Positions 22,934-31,900 of a stretch of DNA of 64,000 bases are shown one piece after another. Positions within the stretch are counted from its first letter, which is position 1. Each line of letters begins with the position of its first letter. The notes beneath the pieces are model-generated. The model was given only the letters and a program-made list of their open reading frames with translations, made no database searches and had not been told where the DNA came from. Both the position numbers and the translations under genes were made by a program. The stretch is from Chthonobacter rhizosphaerae (GTDB taxonomy: Bacteria; Pseudomonadota; Alphaproteobacteria; Rhizobiales; Pleomorphomonadaceae): the NCBI RefSeq assembly GCF_013839525.1, contig NZ_JACDIS010000001.1:248001-312000 (forward strand). Direction: 5' to 3'.

Positions 22934-25015
22934 ATGGCTGAGACGACCCCGACCGGGCCGGCGACCCCCCCACGCGGCCCCGTCAGTTCCGCCCCCCTCA
23001 GCTCCGGTTCGGCCAGCCCCGCCTCCGGCGCGGGCGCGCCGGTTAAGCGCGACCAGCCCTGGATCATCCGCACCTACGCGGGCCATTCCACGGCCGCCGC
23101 GTCCAACGCGCTCTACCGCTCCAACCTCGCCAAAGGCCAGACCGGGCTCTCCGTCGCCTTCGATCTTCCCACCCAGACCGGCTACGACCCGGACGACGTG
23201 CTCGCCCGCGGCGAGGTCGGCAAGGTCGGCGTGCCGATCGCCCACCTGGGCGACATGCGCCGCCTGTTCGACCAGATCCCGCTGGAGCGGATGAACACGT
23301 CGATGACCATCAACGCCACGGCCGCCTGGCTGCTGGCGCTCTACGTGGCGGTGGCGGACGAGCAGGGGGCGGACCGGGCCAAGCTCAACGGCACCACCCA
23401 GAACGACATCATCAAGGAATACCTGTCCCGCGGCACCTACGTGTTCGCGCCGACACCCTCCATCCGGCTCACCACCGACATCATCGCCTGGACCTACACG
23501 GCGATGCCCAAGTGGAACCCGATGAACGTGTGCAGCTACCACCTGCAGGAGGCTGGCGCCACGCCGGTGCAGGAGCTCGCCTTCGCGCTCGCCACCGCCT
23601 GCTCCATCCTGGACGGCATGAAGGCCTCCGGCGCCATCCCCGACGCGGAGTTCCCCCAGGCGGTCGCCCGCATCTCCTTCTTCGTCAACGCGGGCATGCG
23701 CTTCATCACCGAGATCGCCAAGATGCGGGCGTTCACCGAGCTCTGGGACGAGATCCTGGAGAGCCGCTACGGCGTCACCGACCCGAAGCTCCGCCGCTTC
23801 CGCTACGGCGTCCAGGTCAATTCCCTCGGCCTCACCGAGCCGCAGCCGGAGAACAACGTCACCCGCATCCTGATCGAGATGCTGGCGGTCGTCCTCTCCA
23901 AGGGCGCCCGCGCCCGCGCCGTCCAGCTGCCCGCCTGGAACGAGGCCCTCGGCCTGCCGCGGCCGTGGGACCAGCAGTGGTCGCTCCGGATGCAGCAGAT
24001 CATGGCCTTCGAGACCGATCTCCTGGAGCACGAGGACATCTTCGACGGCTCCACCGTGATGACCGCCAAGGTGGAAGGCCTGAAGGCGGAGGCCCGCGAG
24101 GAGCTCGACAGGATCCAGGCCATGGGCGGCGCCGTCGCGGCCGTCGAGAGCGGCTACATGAAGCGGGCGCTGGTGGAGAGCAACACCCGCCGCCTCGCCG
24201 GCATCGAGAGCGGCGAGCAGGTGGTGGTCGGCGTCAACAAGTTCACCGAGACGGAGCCCTCCCCGCTCGCCGCCGGCGCCGACGGCGGCATCCTCACCGT
24301 GCCGGAGCACGTGGAAGAGGAGGCCGTGGAGGCCGTGAAGGCCTGGCGGTCCGGCCGCGACCAGAAGGCGGTCGAGGCGGCCCTGGAGGCGCTCCGCAGC
24401 GCCGCCGCCGAGGGGCGCAACATCATGGAGCCGTCCATCGCGGCCGCCAAGGCCGGCGTCACCACCGGCGAGTGGGGCCGGACGCTGCGCCAGGTGTTCG
24501 GCGAATATCGCGCCCCCACCGGCGTCGGCGCCGCCGCGTCGGCCTCCGCCGGCGAGATCGAGGCGGTGCGCGCCGCCGTGGACGCCCTGTCGGACGCCCT
24601 CGGCCGGCGCCTGAAGTTCCTGGTCGGCAAGCCGGGCCTCGACGGCCACTCCAACGGCGCCGAGCAGATCGCCGTCCGGGCCCGCGACTGCGGCATGGAG
24701 GTGGTCTATGAAGGCATCCGCCTGACGCCCGCCGAGATCGTCAACGCGGCCCTCGAAGAGTCCGTCCACGTGGTCGGCCTCTCCATCCTCTCCGGCAGCC
24801 ACGTGCCGCTGGTGCGCGAAGTGATGGCCCGCATGCGCGAGAACGGCCTCGACGACGTGCCCGTGGTGGTCGGCGGCATCATCCCGCCCGACGACGCGGA
24901 GGCCCTCAAGGCCATGGGCGTCGCCGCCGTCTACACGCCGAAGGACTTCCAGCTCACCGACATCATGGCCGATATCGTCCGCATCGTCGGCACGGGCCTC
25001 AAGCAGGCTGCGTGA
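22934..25015 (+). CDS. ecm: ethylmalonyl-CoA mutase
   Basis: A 693-residue coenzyme-B12-dependent acyl-CoA mutase that turns (2R)-ethylmalonyl-CoA into (2S)-methylsuccinyl-CoA, directly upstream of Mcd in the pathway. The substrate barrel starts near residue 38 (RDQPWIIRTYAGHSTAAASN) with GLSVAFDLPTQTGYD and the family's NGTTQNDIIKEY. The B12 domain near 560 has DGHSNGAEQ (the base-on histidine motif DxHxxG) with LSILSGSH and VVVGGIIPPDD. The first 36 residues are a Pro/Ser/Ala/Thr-rich lead absent from typical Ecm (about 650-660). GGAGGAGAG lies eight bases before the ATG. Divergent from ccr. The ccr partner and domain pattern separate it from methylmalonyl-CoA mutase. Confidence 0.95.
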   Translation: MAETTPTGPATPPRGPVSSAPLSSGSASPASGAGAPVKRDQPWIIRTYAGHSTAAASNALYRSNLAKGQTGLSVAFDLPTQTGYDPDDVLARGEVGKVGVPIAHLGDMRRLFDQIPLERMNTSMTINATAAWLLALYVAVADEQGADRAKLNGTTQNDIIKEYLSRGTYVFAPTPSIRLTTDIIAWTYTAMPKWNPMNVCSYHLQEAGATPVQELAFALATACSILDGMKASGAIPDAEFPQAVARISFFVNAGMRFITEIAKMRAFTELWDEILESRYGVTDPKLRRFRYGVQVNSLGLTEPQPENNVTRILIEMLAVVLSKGARARAVQLPAWNEALGLPRPWDQQWSLRMQQIMAFETDLLEHEDIFDGSTVMTAKVEGLKAEAREELDRIQAMGGAVAAVESGYMKRALVESNTRRLAGIESGEQVVVGVNKFTETEPSPLAAGADGGILTVPEHVEEEAVEAVKAWRSGRDQKAVEAALEALRSAAAEGRNIMEPSIAAAKAGVTTGEWGRTLRQVFGEYRAPTGVGAAASASAGEIEAVRAAVDALSDALGRRLKFLVGKPGLDGHSNGAEQIAVRARDCGMEVVYEGIRLTPAEIVNAALEESVHVVGLSILSGSHVPLVREVMARMRENGLDDVPVVVGGIIPPDDAEALKAMGVAAVYTPKDFQLTDIMADIVRIVGTGLKQAA

Positions 25016-25043
25016 GGCGGGCTCGACCAGGTCTTGAACGCGA

Positions 25044-25080
25044 ACCGGCGGCCGATCCCTCGGGAACGGCCGCCGGTTTT
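25044..25080 (+). terminator. Rho-independent terminator of ecm
   Basis: ACCGGCGGCCG, a 12-base loop, CGGCCGCCGGT and a short TTT run, 28 bases after the ecm stop. The stem is 11 perfect pairs; the T-run is short. Confidence 0.7.
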
Positions 25081-25121
25081 CCGTTCGGCAGGGTCGCGGT
25101 GCGGCCCGTCCGGCTTTTCGC

Positions 25122-25619
25122 TCAGAACGTCACCTTGCCCACGTCGCCCGGGTGCGGGCGCTCGCCGGTGAGGGCGGCCTTCACGTAGCCGTAGGCGTGC
25201 ACCAGGGTGCTGGACGGGCTGTCCCAATAGGCGGCGCTGTCCACCTGCACGCGGATGAGCGCGATGTTCGGGTCGTCCTTGCCGCCCGGGAACCAGGTGC
25301 GCATGCTCTCCTGCCACAGCTGGTCGATGGTGCCCTTGTCCACCACGATGGAGGCCGTGCCGTCCACCGACACGTAGGTCTGGCTGTCCCAGTCGGCGTA
25401 GGTGAGCAGCACCCGGTGGTCGCCTTCCAGCTGGTCCACCTTGTGGCTCCGCTTGTCGGTGAAGAACCAGAGCACGCCGTCGAACTCCTGCTGCGTCGCC
25501 ACCATCGGGCGCGCATGCATGTGGTCGCCGCCGGCATGGGTGGCCATCATGGCGACCTTCACCTTGCGGATCAGGTCCCAGATCTTCTGCTTGGACTCGG
25601 CGTCGGTCTTCTGGTCCAT
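25122..25619 (-). CDS. pyridoxamine-phosphate-oxidase-fold protein, general stress 26 type
   Basis: A 165-residue single-domain split-barrel protein of the Pyrid_ox_like class (FMN-binding-fold general stress proteins). Visible are MHARPMVATQQEFDG, FFTDKRSHKVDQLEGD, VLLTYADWDSQTYVSVDG and the C-terminal YWDSPSSTLVHAYGYVKA. Members bind flavins or F420-like cofactors or are catalytically silent stress proteins. The ATG at 25619 has GGAGG five bases before it; a GTG three bases further upstream is less favoured. A partial EcfG-type match (GGAAC at 25676-25672, 16 bases, CGTC) lies upstream. Convergent with ecm. Confidence 0.88.
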   Translation of the reverse strand: MDQKTDAESKQKIWDLIRKVKVAMMATHAGGDHMHARPMVATQQEFDGVLWFFTDKRSHKVDQLEGDHRVLLTYADWDSQTYVSVDGTASIVVDKGTIDQLWQESMRTWFPGGKDDPNIALIRVQVDSAAYWDSPSSTLVHAYGYVKAALTGERPHPGDVGKVTF

Positions 25620-25697
25620 CACGTCCTCCGGTGTTGCTTTCCGAAGGGTATGACGCGTCAGGTCCGGTGAAGTTCCGCGCCGCCGCCGGCCTCTCCG

Positions 25698-26474
25698 TCA
25701 GTCGCCGCGGATCTGGTCGGCGATCAGGCGGGCCACCTCCCGGTGCGCCTCCAGGTGCGGCATGTGGCCGACCCCGTCGAACCGGTGCACCGCGACGACG
25801 CCCGGCAGCCCGTCCGCCTGGTGAACGGGCAGGATGCGGTCCTGCCGGCCCCAGATCACCTTCACGGGCGCGTCCAGGTCGCCGAGCGCGGCCCGGTCCA
25901 CGGTCTTCTGCCGCGTCCCGTCCAGGATGGCCTCCGCCACCGCGGCCAGCACCTCCGACCGCCGGGACTCCTTCCGGCTCTCGGCGATCTGCCCCGCCAT
26001 CCGGCGGGACGGCGGGCGGTCGAAGCCGAAGAACTGGTCGAGGAGCGGCGCGATCTCCGCCTCGCTCCGGGCGATCGCGAACGCCCTCAAGGTCCGGTGC
26101 GCGATCTCGGCCCCGAACCCGCCCGGCGCCACCAGCGTCAGGCTCGCGATCCGCTCCGGGGACCGGAGCGCGATCAGGCTCGCCACCGCACCGCCCATGG
26201 AGTGGCCGACGAGGTGCACGCGCCTCAGCCCCAGGGCGTCGAGGCTCGCCGCCACCGCCTTGGCGCTAAGGCCCGCGTGGCCCACCTCCGGCCAGTCCAG
26301 CGCCCGCCCGTGGCCGGGCAGGTCGAACGCCACCGTCAGCCGACGCCGCGACAGCGCCAGCTGCACGTTGGTCCAGCCGAGCGCATCGCCGGCGAAGCCG
26401 TGGAGGAGCACGACCGGGGGCCGGTCGTCGGCGATCCCGTGGTCGCTATGGGGCAGCACGTCGGGCATGCGCAT
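25698..26474 (-). CDS. alpha/beta hydrolase fold protein
   Basis: A 258-residue cytoplasmic alpha/beta hydrolase. It has the oxyanion HGFAGDALGW near residue 25, the nucleophile elbow VGHSMGGAVAS near 93, an Asp-containing segment VIWGRQDRILPVH near 210 and the final His in FDGVGHMPHLE near 238, so a complete Ser-Asp-His triad. The family includes esterases, haloperoxidase-like and ring-fission hydrolases, and the dihydrolipoamide-acetyltransferase-like form of acetoin systems; none can be chosen. Starts at 26474 (used) and 26468 are both possible. It lies 28 bases after the renalase-like gene and may be co-transcribed. Confidence 0.87.
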   Translation of the reverse strand: MRMPDVLPHSDHGIADDRPPVVLLHGFAGDALGWTNVQLALSRRRLTVAFDLPGHGRALDWPEVGHAGLSAKAVAASLDALGLRRVHLVGHSMGGAVASLIALRSPERIASLTLVAPGGFGAEIAHRTLRAFAIARSEAEIAPLLDQFFGFDRPPSRRMAGQIAESRKESRRSEVLAAVAEAILDGTRQKTVDRAALGDLDAPVKVIWGRQDRILPVHQADGLPGVVAVHRFDGVGHMPHLEAHREVARLIADQIRGD

Positions 26475-26502
26475 CCTGGTCCGGGGGAAAGCGGGCGGGC
26501 CG

Positions 26503-27489
26503 TCAGCCGTGGGCGGCCTGCAGGGTGCGGGCGATCAGCGCGTCGGCGAGCCCGTCGCCGGAGGCCCAGGCGCTCTCCACCCGCGGGGCGATCAGCCAGT
26601 CGCCGCAGACGCCGATCCGCCCGTCCGGCGACAAAAGGAAAGTCTCGCCCACCGCCTTCTCGACGAGGGCGTAGCGCCACCGATGCACCGCCTCGTGGGT
26701 GCGGGCCGGCATCGGCCCCACGGCCTCCTCCAGAAGACGCAGGAGTTCGTCCCGGATGCTCTCCGCGTCCTGCTCCAGGTGCTCGCGCGACCAGGCCGGG
26801 TTGGCCTGCGCCACGATCGTCTCGCCCTGGCGGCCGGGCTTCGTTCCGCTGCAGGCGATCCACTGCAGCGGGCCGCGGTCGCGGGCGACGTCGAAGCCCG
26901 GGTCGAACGGCGCCGAGAGGGCGAGGATCAGCGTCCAGCAGGGCGCCATGGCGGCATCGGCGATGCGCTCGAACGGCGCTCCGAACGGCCTCACCAGGGC
27001 GGCCGCCTGCGGGGCCGGAACCGCCACCACCACCCGGTCGAAACCGGGCGCGGAGGTGCCATCCTCGAAGCTCAGGGTCAGCGCGCCCTCCATCTGGTGG
27101 ATGGCCGTCACGCGCTTCTCGTTCGTCACCGTGTAGCCGTCCACCAGCGCGGTCACGAGCCCGCTCATCCCCGGCATTCCGACCAGCCAGTCGTCCTCGC
27201 CGTCCTTGCCGCGCGGCGCCCAGGAGGCTGCCGCCCCCTCCAGCTTGGCCCGCGCCACCCAGGCCTTGAAGGCCGGCTCGCGGGCGGTGAAGTATTGCGC
27301 GCCGTGGTCGACGCTCGCGCCCTCGACGCGGCGGGTCGCGAGCCGGCCGCCGAGCCCCCGGCTCTTCTCGAACACCGAGATGGCGGCGCCCGCCTTGGCG
27401 AGCTTGCGCGCCGCCGTCAGGCCGGCGATGCCGGCGCCCACCACCGCCACCGCGATGCCGTCGAGTGGTCTCAGATCATTGTCGGCCAT
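26503..27489 (-). CDS. renalase-like FAD/NAD(P)-dependent amine oxidase family protein
   Basis: A 328-residue flavoprotein. The dinucleotide fold VAVVGAGIAGLTAARKLAKAG lies at residues 13-33, followed by VFEKSRGLGGRLATRR, DHGAQYFTAR near 62 and the C-terminal GVCGDWLIAPRVESAWASG with the FAD-closing motif. This is the pattern of bacterial renalase-type and related NAD(P)/FAD oxidoreductases, which oxidise aberrant dihydronicotinamide forms or amines; substrate is not determined. The start is the ATG at 27489. It is divergent from the photolyase-like gene across 100 bases, both being flavoproteins. No signal peptide. Confidence 0.88.
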   Translation of the reverse strand: MADNDLRPLDGIAVAVVGAGIAGLTAARKLAKAGAAISVFEKSRGLGGRLATRRVEGASVDHGAQYFTAREPAFKAWVARAKLEGAAASWAPRGKDGEDDWLVGMPGMSGLVTALVDGYTVTNEKRVTAIHQMEGALTLSFEDGTSAPGFDRVVVAVPAPQAAALVRPFGAPFERIADAAMAPCWTLILALSAPFDPGFDVARDRGPLQWIACSGTKPGRQGETIVAQANPAWSREHLEQDAESIRDELLRLLEEAVGPMPARTHEAVHRWRYALVEKAVGETFLLSPDGRIGVCGDWLIAPRVESAWASGDGLADALIARTLQAAHG

Positions 27490-27589
27490 GCGGGCTCCCC
27501 GGACGAGACGCGTGTTGGACGGGACGCGCTCCGACCCCGCCCTATATAGGCCGTCGGTGCCGCCCGTCTCCCCACCCCTTAAGTGCAGC

Positions 27590-28873
27590 ATGATGGACGT
27601 CTTGGACAACAGCCTTGTTTTCCCCGCCACCCGCGCCGAGGGCCTCGCCCGCCTGCGCGCCTTCCTGCCCCGGGCCGGCCAGTCCTACGCCAAGGAGCGA
27701 AACCACGACCGGGGCGACGCGGAACCGTCCGCCGTATCGCGCCTCTCCCCCTACATCCGCCACCGGTTGATTCTGGAGGAGGAGGTGATCCGTCCGGCCT
27801 TCGTGCGCCACGGTCCCCGGCACTCCGCCCGCTTCGTCGAGGAGGTGATGTGGCGCACCTACTGGAAGGGCTGGCTGGAGCTCCGCCCGGACGCCTTCCT
27901 GCGCTACGAGGCCGATCTCGTGACGGCGGTGGAGCGGCTCCAGGCCGACGCCGCGCTGTCTCGCGACTACGAGGCCGCCGTCGCCGGCCGCACCGGCATC
28001 GACGCCTTCGACGCCTTCGCCCGGTCCCTCGCCGCCGACGGCTGGCTCCACAACCACGCCCGCATGTGGTTCGCGTCGATCTGGATCTTCACCCTGCGGC
28101 TGCCCTGGGAGCTCGGCGCCGACCTCTTCCTGCGGTCCCTTGTGGACGCGGACCCCGCCTCCAACACGCTCTCCTGGCGCTGGGTCGCCGGGCTCCAGAC
28201 CAAGGGCAAGACCTATCTGGCCACCGCCGACAACATCGCCGCCTTCACGGGAGGCCGGTTCCGGCCGGAAGGCCTCGCCACCCGCGCCGAGCCGCTCGAG
28301 GAGGCGCCCCTGCCTCCCCCGCGCGGCCTGCCGGCCGCCGATCTCGCGCCGGCCGCCGACGGCGCGCCGCGCCTGCGCCCCGCCGACAGGGTCGGCCTCC
28401 TGGTGACCGAGGAGGATTGTCTCGCCGAAGCGCTGGGGCTCGATGGCGACGCGGTGGCGGCGATCGCCGCCGTGGCGCATCCCGGCGCCCGGGCTCGCGC
28501 CGGCTTCGGCGAGACCGGCGCCGCCGCCCGCGCCTTCCTGTCCGGCGCCCTCGACGACGCCCTCGCCCGCGCGGCCGCGACCGCCCCGGCCGCTTCGGCC
28601 GTTCGCCTGCCGGACGACGCGGATGCCGCCGCCGTCGCAGACTGGGCGGTCGCTCACGATCTGGAGGCGCTCGTCACCGCCTACGCCCCGGTCGGCCCGG
28701 TCGCCGCCTGGCTCGACCAGGCCCGCGCCGCCCTCGGCGACGCCGGCATCCCGCTCCTCACGGCCCGCCGCGCCTGGGACACCCGCGCCTGGCCCCTCGC
28801 CACCAAGGGCTATTTCGCCTTCCGGGAAAGCATCCCGAAGCTCCTGGACCAGGCCGGCATCCGGGCGGATTGA
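27590..28873 (+). CDS. photolyase/cryptochrome-related protein with inverted domain order
   Basis: A 427-residue protein. Residues 1-230 match the FAD-binding helical domain of DNA photolyase and cryptochrome: SRLSPYIRHRLILEEEV near 45, WRTYWKGWLELRP near 90, WLHNHARMWFASIWIF near 150, SNTLSWRWVAGLQTKGK near 190 and ATADNIAAF. In normal photolyases this domain is C-terminal. Here it comes first, and residues 260-427 form an alpha/beta domain (RVGLLVTEEDCLAEA, ALVTAYAPVGPVAAWLDQ, ATKGYFAFRESIPKLLDQ) that resembles a degenerate N-terminal photolyase domain. Light-dependent DNA repair, signalling or another FAD use are possible. The start is one of two tandem ATGs, 27590 or 27593. Divergent from the renalase-like gene. 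Confidence 0.75.
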   Translation: MMDVLDNSLVFPATRAEGLARLRAFLPRAGQSYAKERNHDRGDAEPSAVSRLSPYIRHRLILEEEVIRPAFVRHGPRHSARFVEEVMWRTYWKGWLELRPDAFLRYEADLVTAVERLQADAALSRDYEAAVAGRTGIDAFDAFARSLAADGWLHNHARMWFASIWIFTLRLPWELGADLFLRSLVDADPASNTLSWRWVAGLQTKGKTYLATADNIAAFTGGRFRPEGLATRAEPLEEAPLPPPRGLPAADLAPAADGAPRLRPADRVGLLVTEEDCLAEALGLDGDAVAAIAAVAHPGARARAGFGETGAAARAFLSGALDDALARAAATAPAASAVRLPDDADAAAVADWAVAHDLEALVTAYAPVGPVAAWLDQARAALGDAGIPLLTARRAWDTRAWPLATKGYFAFRESIPKLLDQAGIRAD

Positions 28874-28884
28874 GAGCCGGCGGA

Positions 28885-28905
28885 GGCGCCGAAGCGATCG
28901 GCGCC
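28885..28905. terminator. hairpin between convergent photolyase-like and pyc genes
   Basis: GGCGCCGA, loop AGCGA, TCGGCGCC, in the 40-base gap between two genes that converge. It has an eight-pair stem and no T-tract. Confidence 0.45.
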
Positions 28906-28913
28906 GCCTCCCC

Positions 28914-31900
28914 TCACCCCGCGTAGACCAGCAGCAGGTCCTTGGCGTCGATCTGCGCGCCGCGGTTCGCCACCACCTCGGCGATGGTGCCGTCCCGCTC
29001 CGCGTGAATGGACGTCTCCATCTTCATGGCTTCAATGGAGAGGAGCACGTCGCCCGCCTTCACGGCCTGGCCGGCCTTCACCGCCAGGGTGGAGACGACG
29101 CCCGGCATGGGGGCGGCCACATGGTTGGGGTTGCCCTCCTCGGCCTTGCGGCGCACGCCCTTGCCGGCGGCGGCGAGGCTGCGGTCCGGCACCTTCACCA
29201 TGCGGGGCTGGCCGTTGAGTTCGAAGAAGACGCGCACCATGCCGTCGTCGTCCGCCTCGCCGATCGCCTGGCAGATCACCACCAGCGACTTGCCCTTCTC
29301 CAGCTCCACCGACAATTCCTCGCCGGGCGTCATGCCGTAGAAGTAGACGGGGGTAGGCAGGGCCGACGTCGGGCCGTAGGTCTCCCGCGCCTTGGCGAAG
29401 TCGGAGAAGACCTTCGGGTACATGAGGTAGGAGGCGAGGTCCTCGTCCGTCGGCGTCGCGCCGATCTTCTGGGCGAGGTCCACCCGCACCGAATCGAGGT
29501 CCGCCGGCGGCAGCAGCGAGCCCGGCCGCACGGTGATCGGCTCCTCGCCCTTCAGGATCTTGCGCTGCAGGTCCGCCGGCCAGCCGCCCGGGGGCTGGCC
29601 GAGGTCGCCCTTGAACATCTGCACCACCGAATCCGGGAAGGCCACGTCCTTGCCCGGGTCGGTCACATCCTCCGGCTTCAGGCCGGACGCCACCATCAGG
29701 AGCGCCATGTCGCCCACCACCTTGGACGACGGCGTCACCTTCACGATGTCGCCGAACAGGCGGTTCACGTCCGCATAGGTCTGCGCCACCTCGTGCCAGC
29801 GGGACTCCAGGCCCAGCGAGCGGGCCTGTTCCTTGAGGTTGGTGAACTGGCCGCCGGGCATCTCGTGGAGGTAGACCTCCGAAGCCGGTCCCTTGAGGTC
29901 GCTCTCGAACGCCGCGTACACCTGCCGGACGGACTCCCAGTAGAAGGAGATCCGCCGGATGGCGTCCTGGTCGAGCCCGGTGTCGCGGGCGCTTCCCTCC
30001 AGGGCCGCCACGATGGAGCCGAGGCAGGGCTGCGACGTGGTGCCCGAGAAGGCGTCCATGGCGGCGTCGATGGCGTCCACCCCCTCGTCCACCGCGGCGA
30101 GCACGCTCGCCGCCGCGATGCCCGAGGTGTCGTGGGTGTGGAAGTGGAGCGGCAGGTCGGTCGCGTCGCGCAGCGCCCGGAACAGCACGCGCGCGGCGCT
30201 GGGCTTCAGGAGGCCGGCCATGTCCTTGATGCCGATCACGTGGGCGCCGGCCCGCTCCAGTTCCTTGGCGAGCGACACGTAGTACTTCAGGTCGTACTTG
30301 GCCCGGTCCGGATCGAGGATGTCGCCCGTGTAGCAGATCGCCGCCTCGCACACCTTGTCGGCGTCGAGCACCGCGTCCATGGCGACGCGCATGTTCTCCA
30401 CCCAGTTCAGGCAGTCGAACACCCGGAACACGTCCACCCCGCTGTCGGCCGCCTGGCGAACGAAGTAGCGGACCACGTTGTCCGGATAGTTGGTGTAGCC
30501 GACGCCGTTCGATCCGCGCAGCAGCATCTGCAGCAGGAGGTTCGGCGCCCGGTCGCGCACCAGGGCGAGGCGCTCCCACGGGTCCTCGGTCAGGAAGCGC
30601 ATGGCGACGTCGAAGGTCGCGCCGCCCCAGCACTCCAGCGAGAACAGCCCCGGCAGGGAGCGGGCGTAGGCCTCGGCCACCGCCGCCACGTCATAGGTGC
30701 GCATGCGCGTGGCGAGCAGCGACTGGTGGCCGTCGCGCATGGTGGTGTCGGTCACCAGCACCCGGCTCTGCTCGCGCATCCACCGGGCCAGCGCCTTCGG
30801 GCCACGCGCCTTCAGGAGGTCGCGGGTGCCGGGCTGGATCGACGTCTTGAAGGTCGGGGCCTCCGGCCGGGCGAGCGCGGCGGGCTTCGCCCGCTTGCGG
30901 GTCTCCGGATGGCCGTTCACCGTCACGTCGGCGATGTAGGTGAGGAGCTTGGTCGCCCGGTCGCGGCGCTTCACCTGGACGAACAGCTCCGGCGTCTCGT
31001 CGATGAAGCGCGTGGTGTAGCGGTTCGCCTGGAATTTCGGGTGGCTGATGATGTTGTCGAGGAAGGTCAGGTTGGTCGCAACGCCGCGGATGCGGAACTC
31101 GCGCAGCGCCCGCTGCATCCTGAGGATCGCCTCCTCGGGCGACGGCGCCCAGGCGGTCAGCTTCTCCAGAAGCGGGTCGTAGTAGCGGGTGATGAAGGCG
31201 CCCGCGTAGGCGGTGCCGCCGTCGAGCCGGATGCCGAAGCCGGTCGGCGCCCGGTAGGCGGTGATCCGGCCGTAGTCCGGAATGAAGGTCTGCTCCGGAT
31301 CCTCGGTGGTGATGCGGCACTGCAGGGCGTGCCCGTTGAGGACGATTGCCTCCTGCGCCGGCACGCCCGACTCCGGCGTGCCGATCTTCGCCCCTTCCAG
31401 GATGTGGATCTGAGCCTTGACGATGTCGATGCCCGTCACCTCCTCGGTGACGGTGTGCTCCACCTGGATGCGCGGGTTCACCTCGATGAAGTAGAAGGCG
31501 CCGGTGTCGGCGTCCATCAGGAACTCCACGGTGCCGGCGCCGTAGTAGTTCGTCGCGTGGCCGATCTTCACCGCGTGGGCGGTCAGGTCCGCCCGCTGGG
31601 CGTCGGTCAGGTAGGGCGCCGGCGCGCGCTCCACCACCTTCTGGTGCCGCCGCTGGACCGAGCAGTCACGCTCGAACAGGTGCACCACCTGGCCGTGCTT
31701 GTCGCCGAGGATCTGCACCTCCACATGGCGCGCCCGCTCGACGAGCTTCTCCAGGTAGACCTCGTCCTTGCCGAAAGCCGCCTTGGCCTCTCGCTTGGCG
31801 GTCGTCACCTCCTTCAGCAGGGTCGCCTCGTCGCGGATCACCCGCATGCCGCGGCCGCCGCCGCCCCAGGAGGCCTTCAGCATCACCGGATAGCCGATGC

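Noticed and set aside
25652-25676. GGAAC-N16-CGTC upstream of the PNPOx-like gene
   Set aside because: Kept out of the feature list because the last base of the -10 box deviates; noted in the gene entry as a weak possibility.
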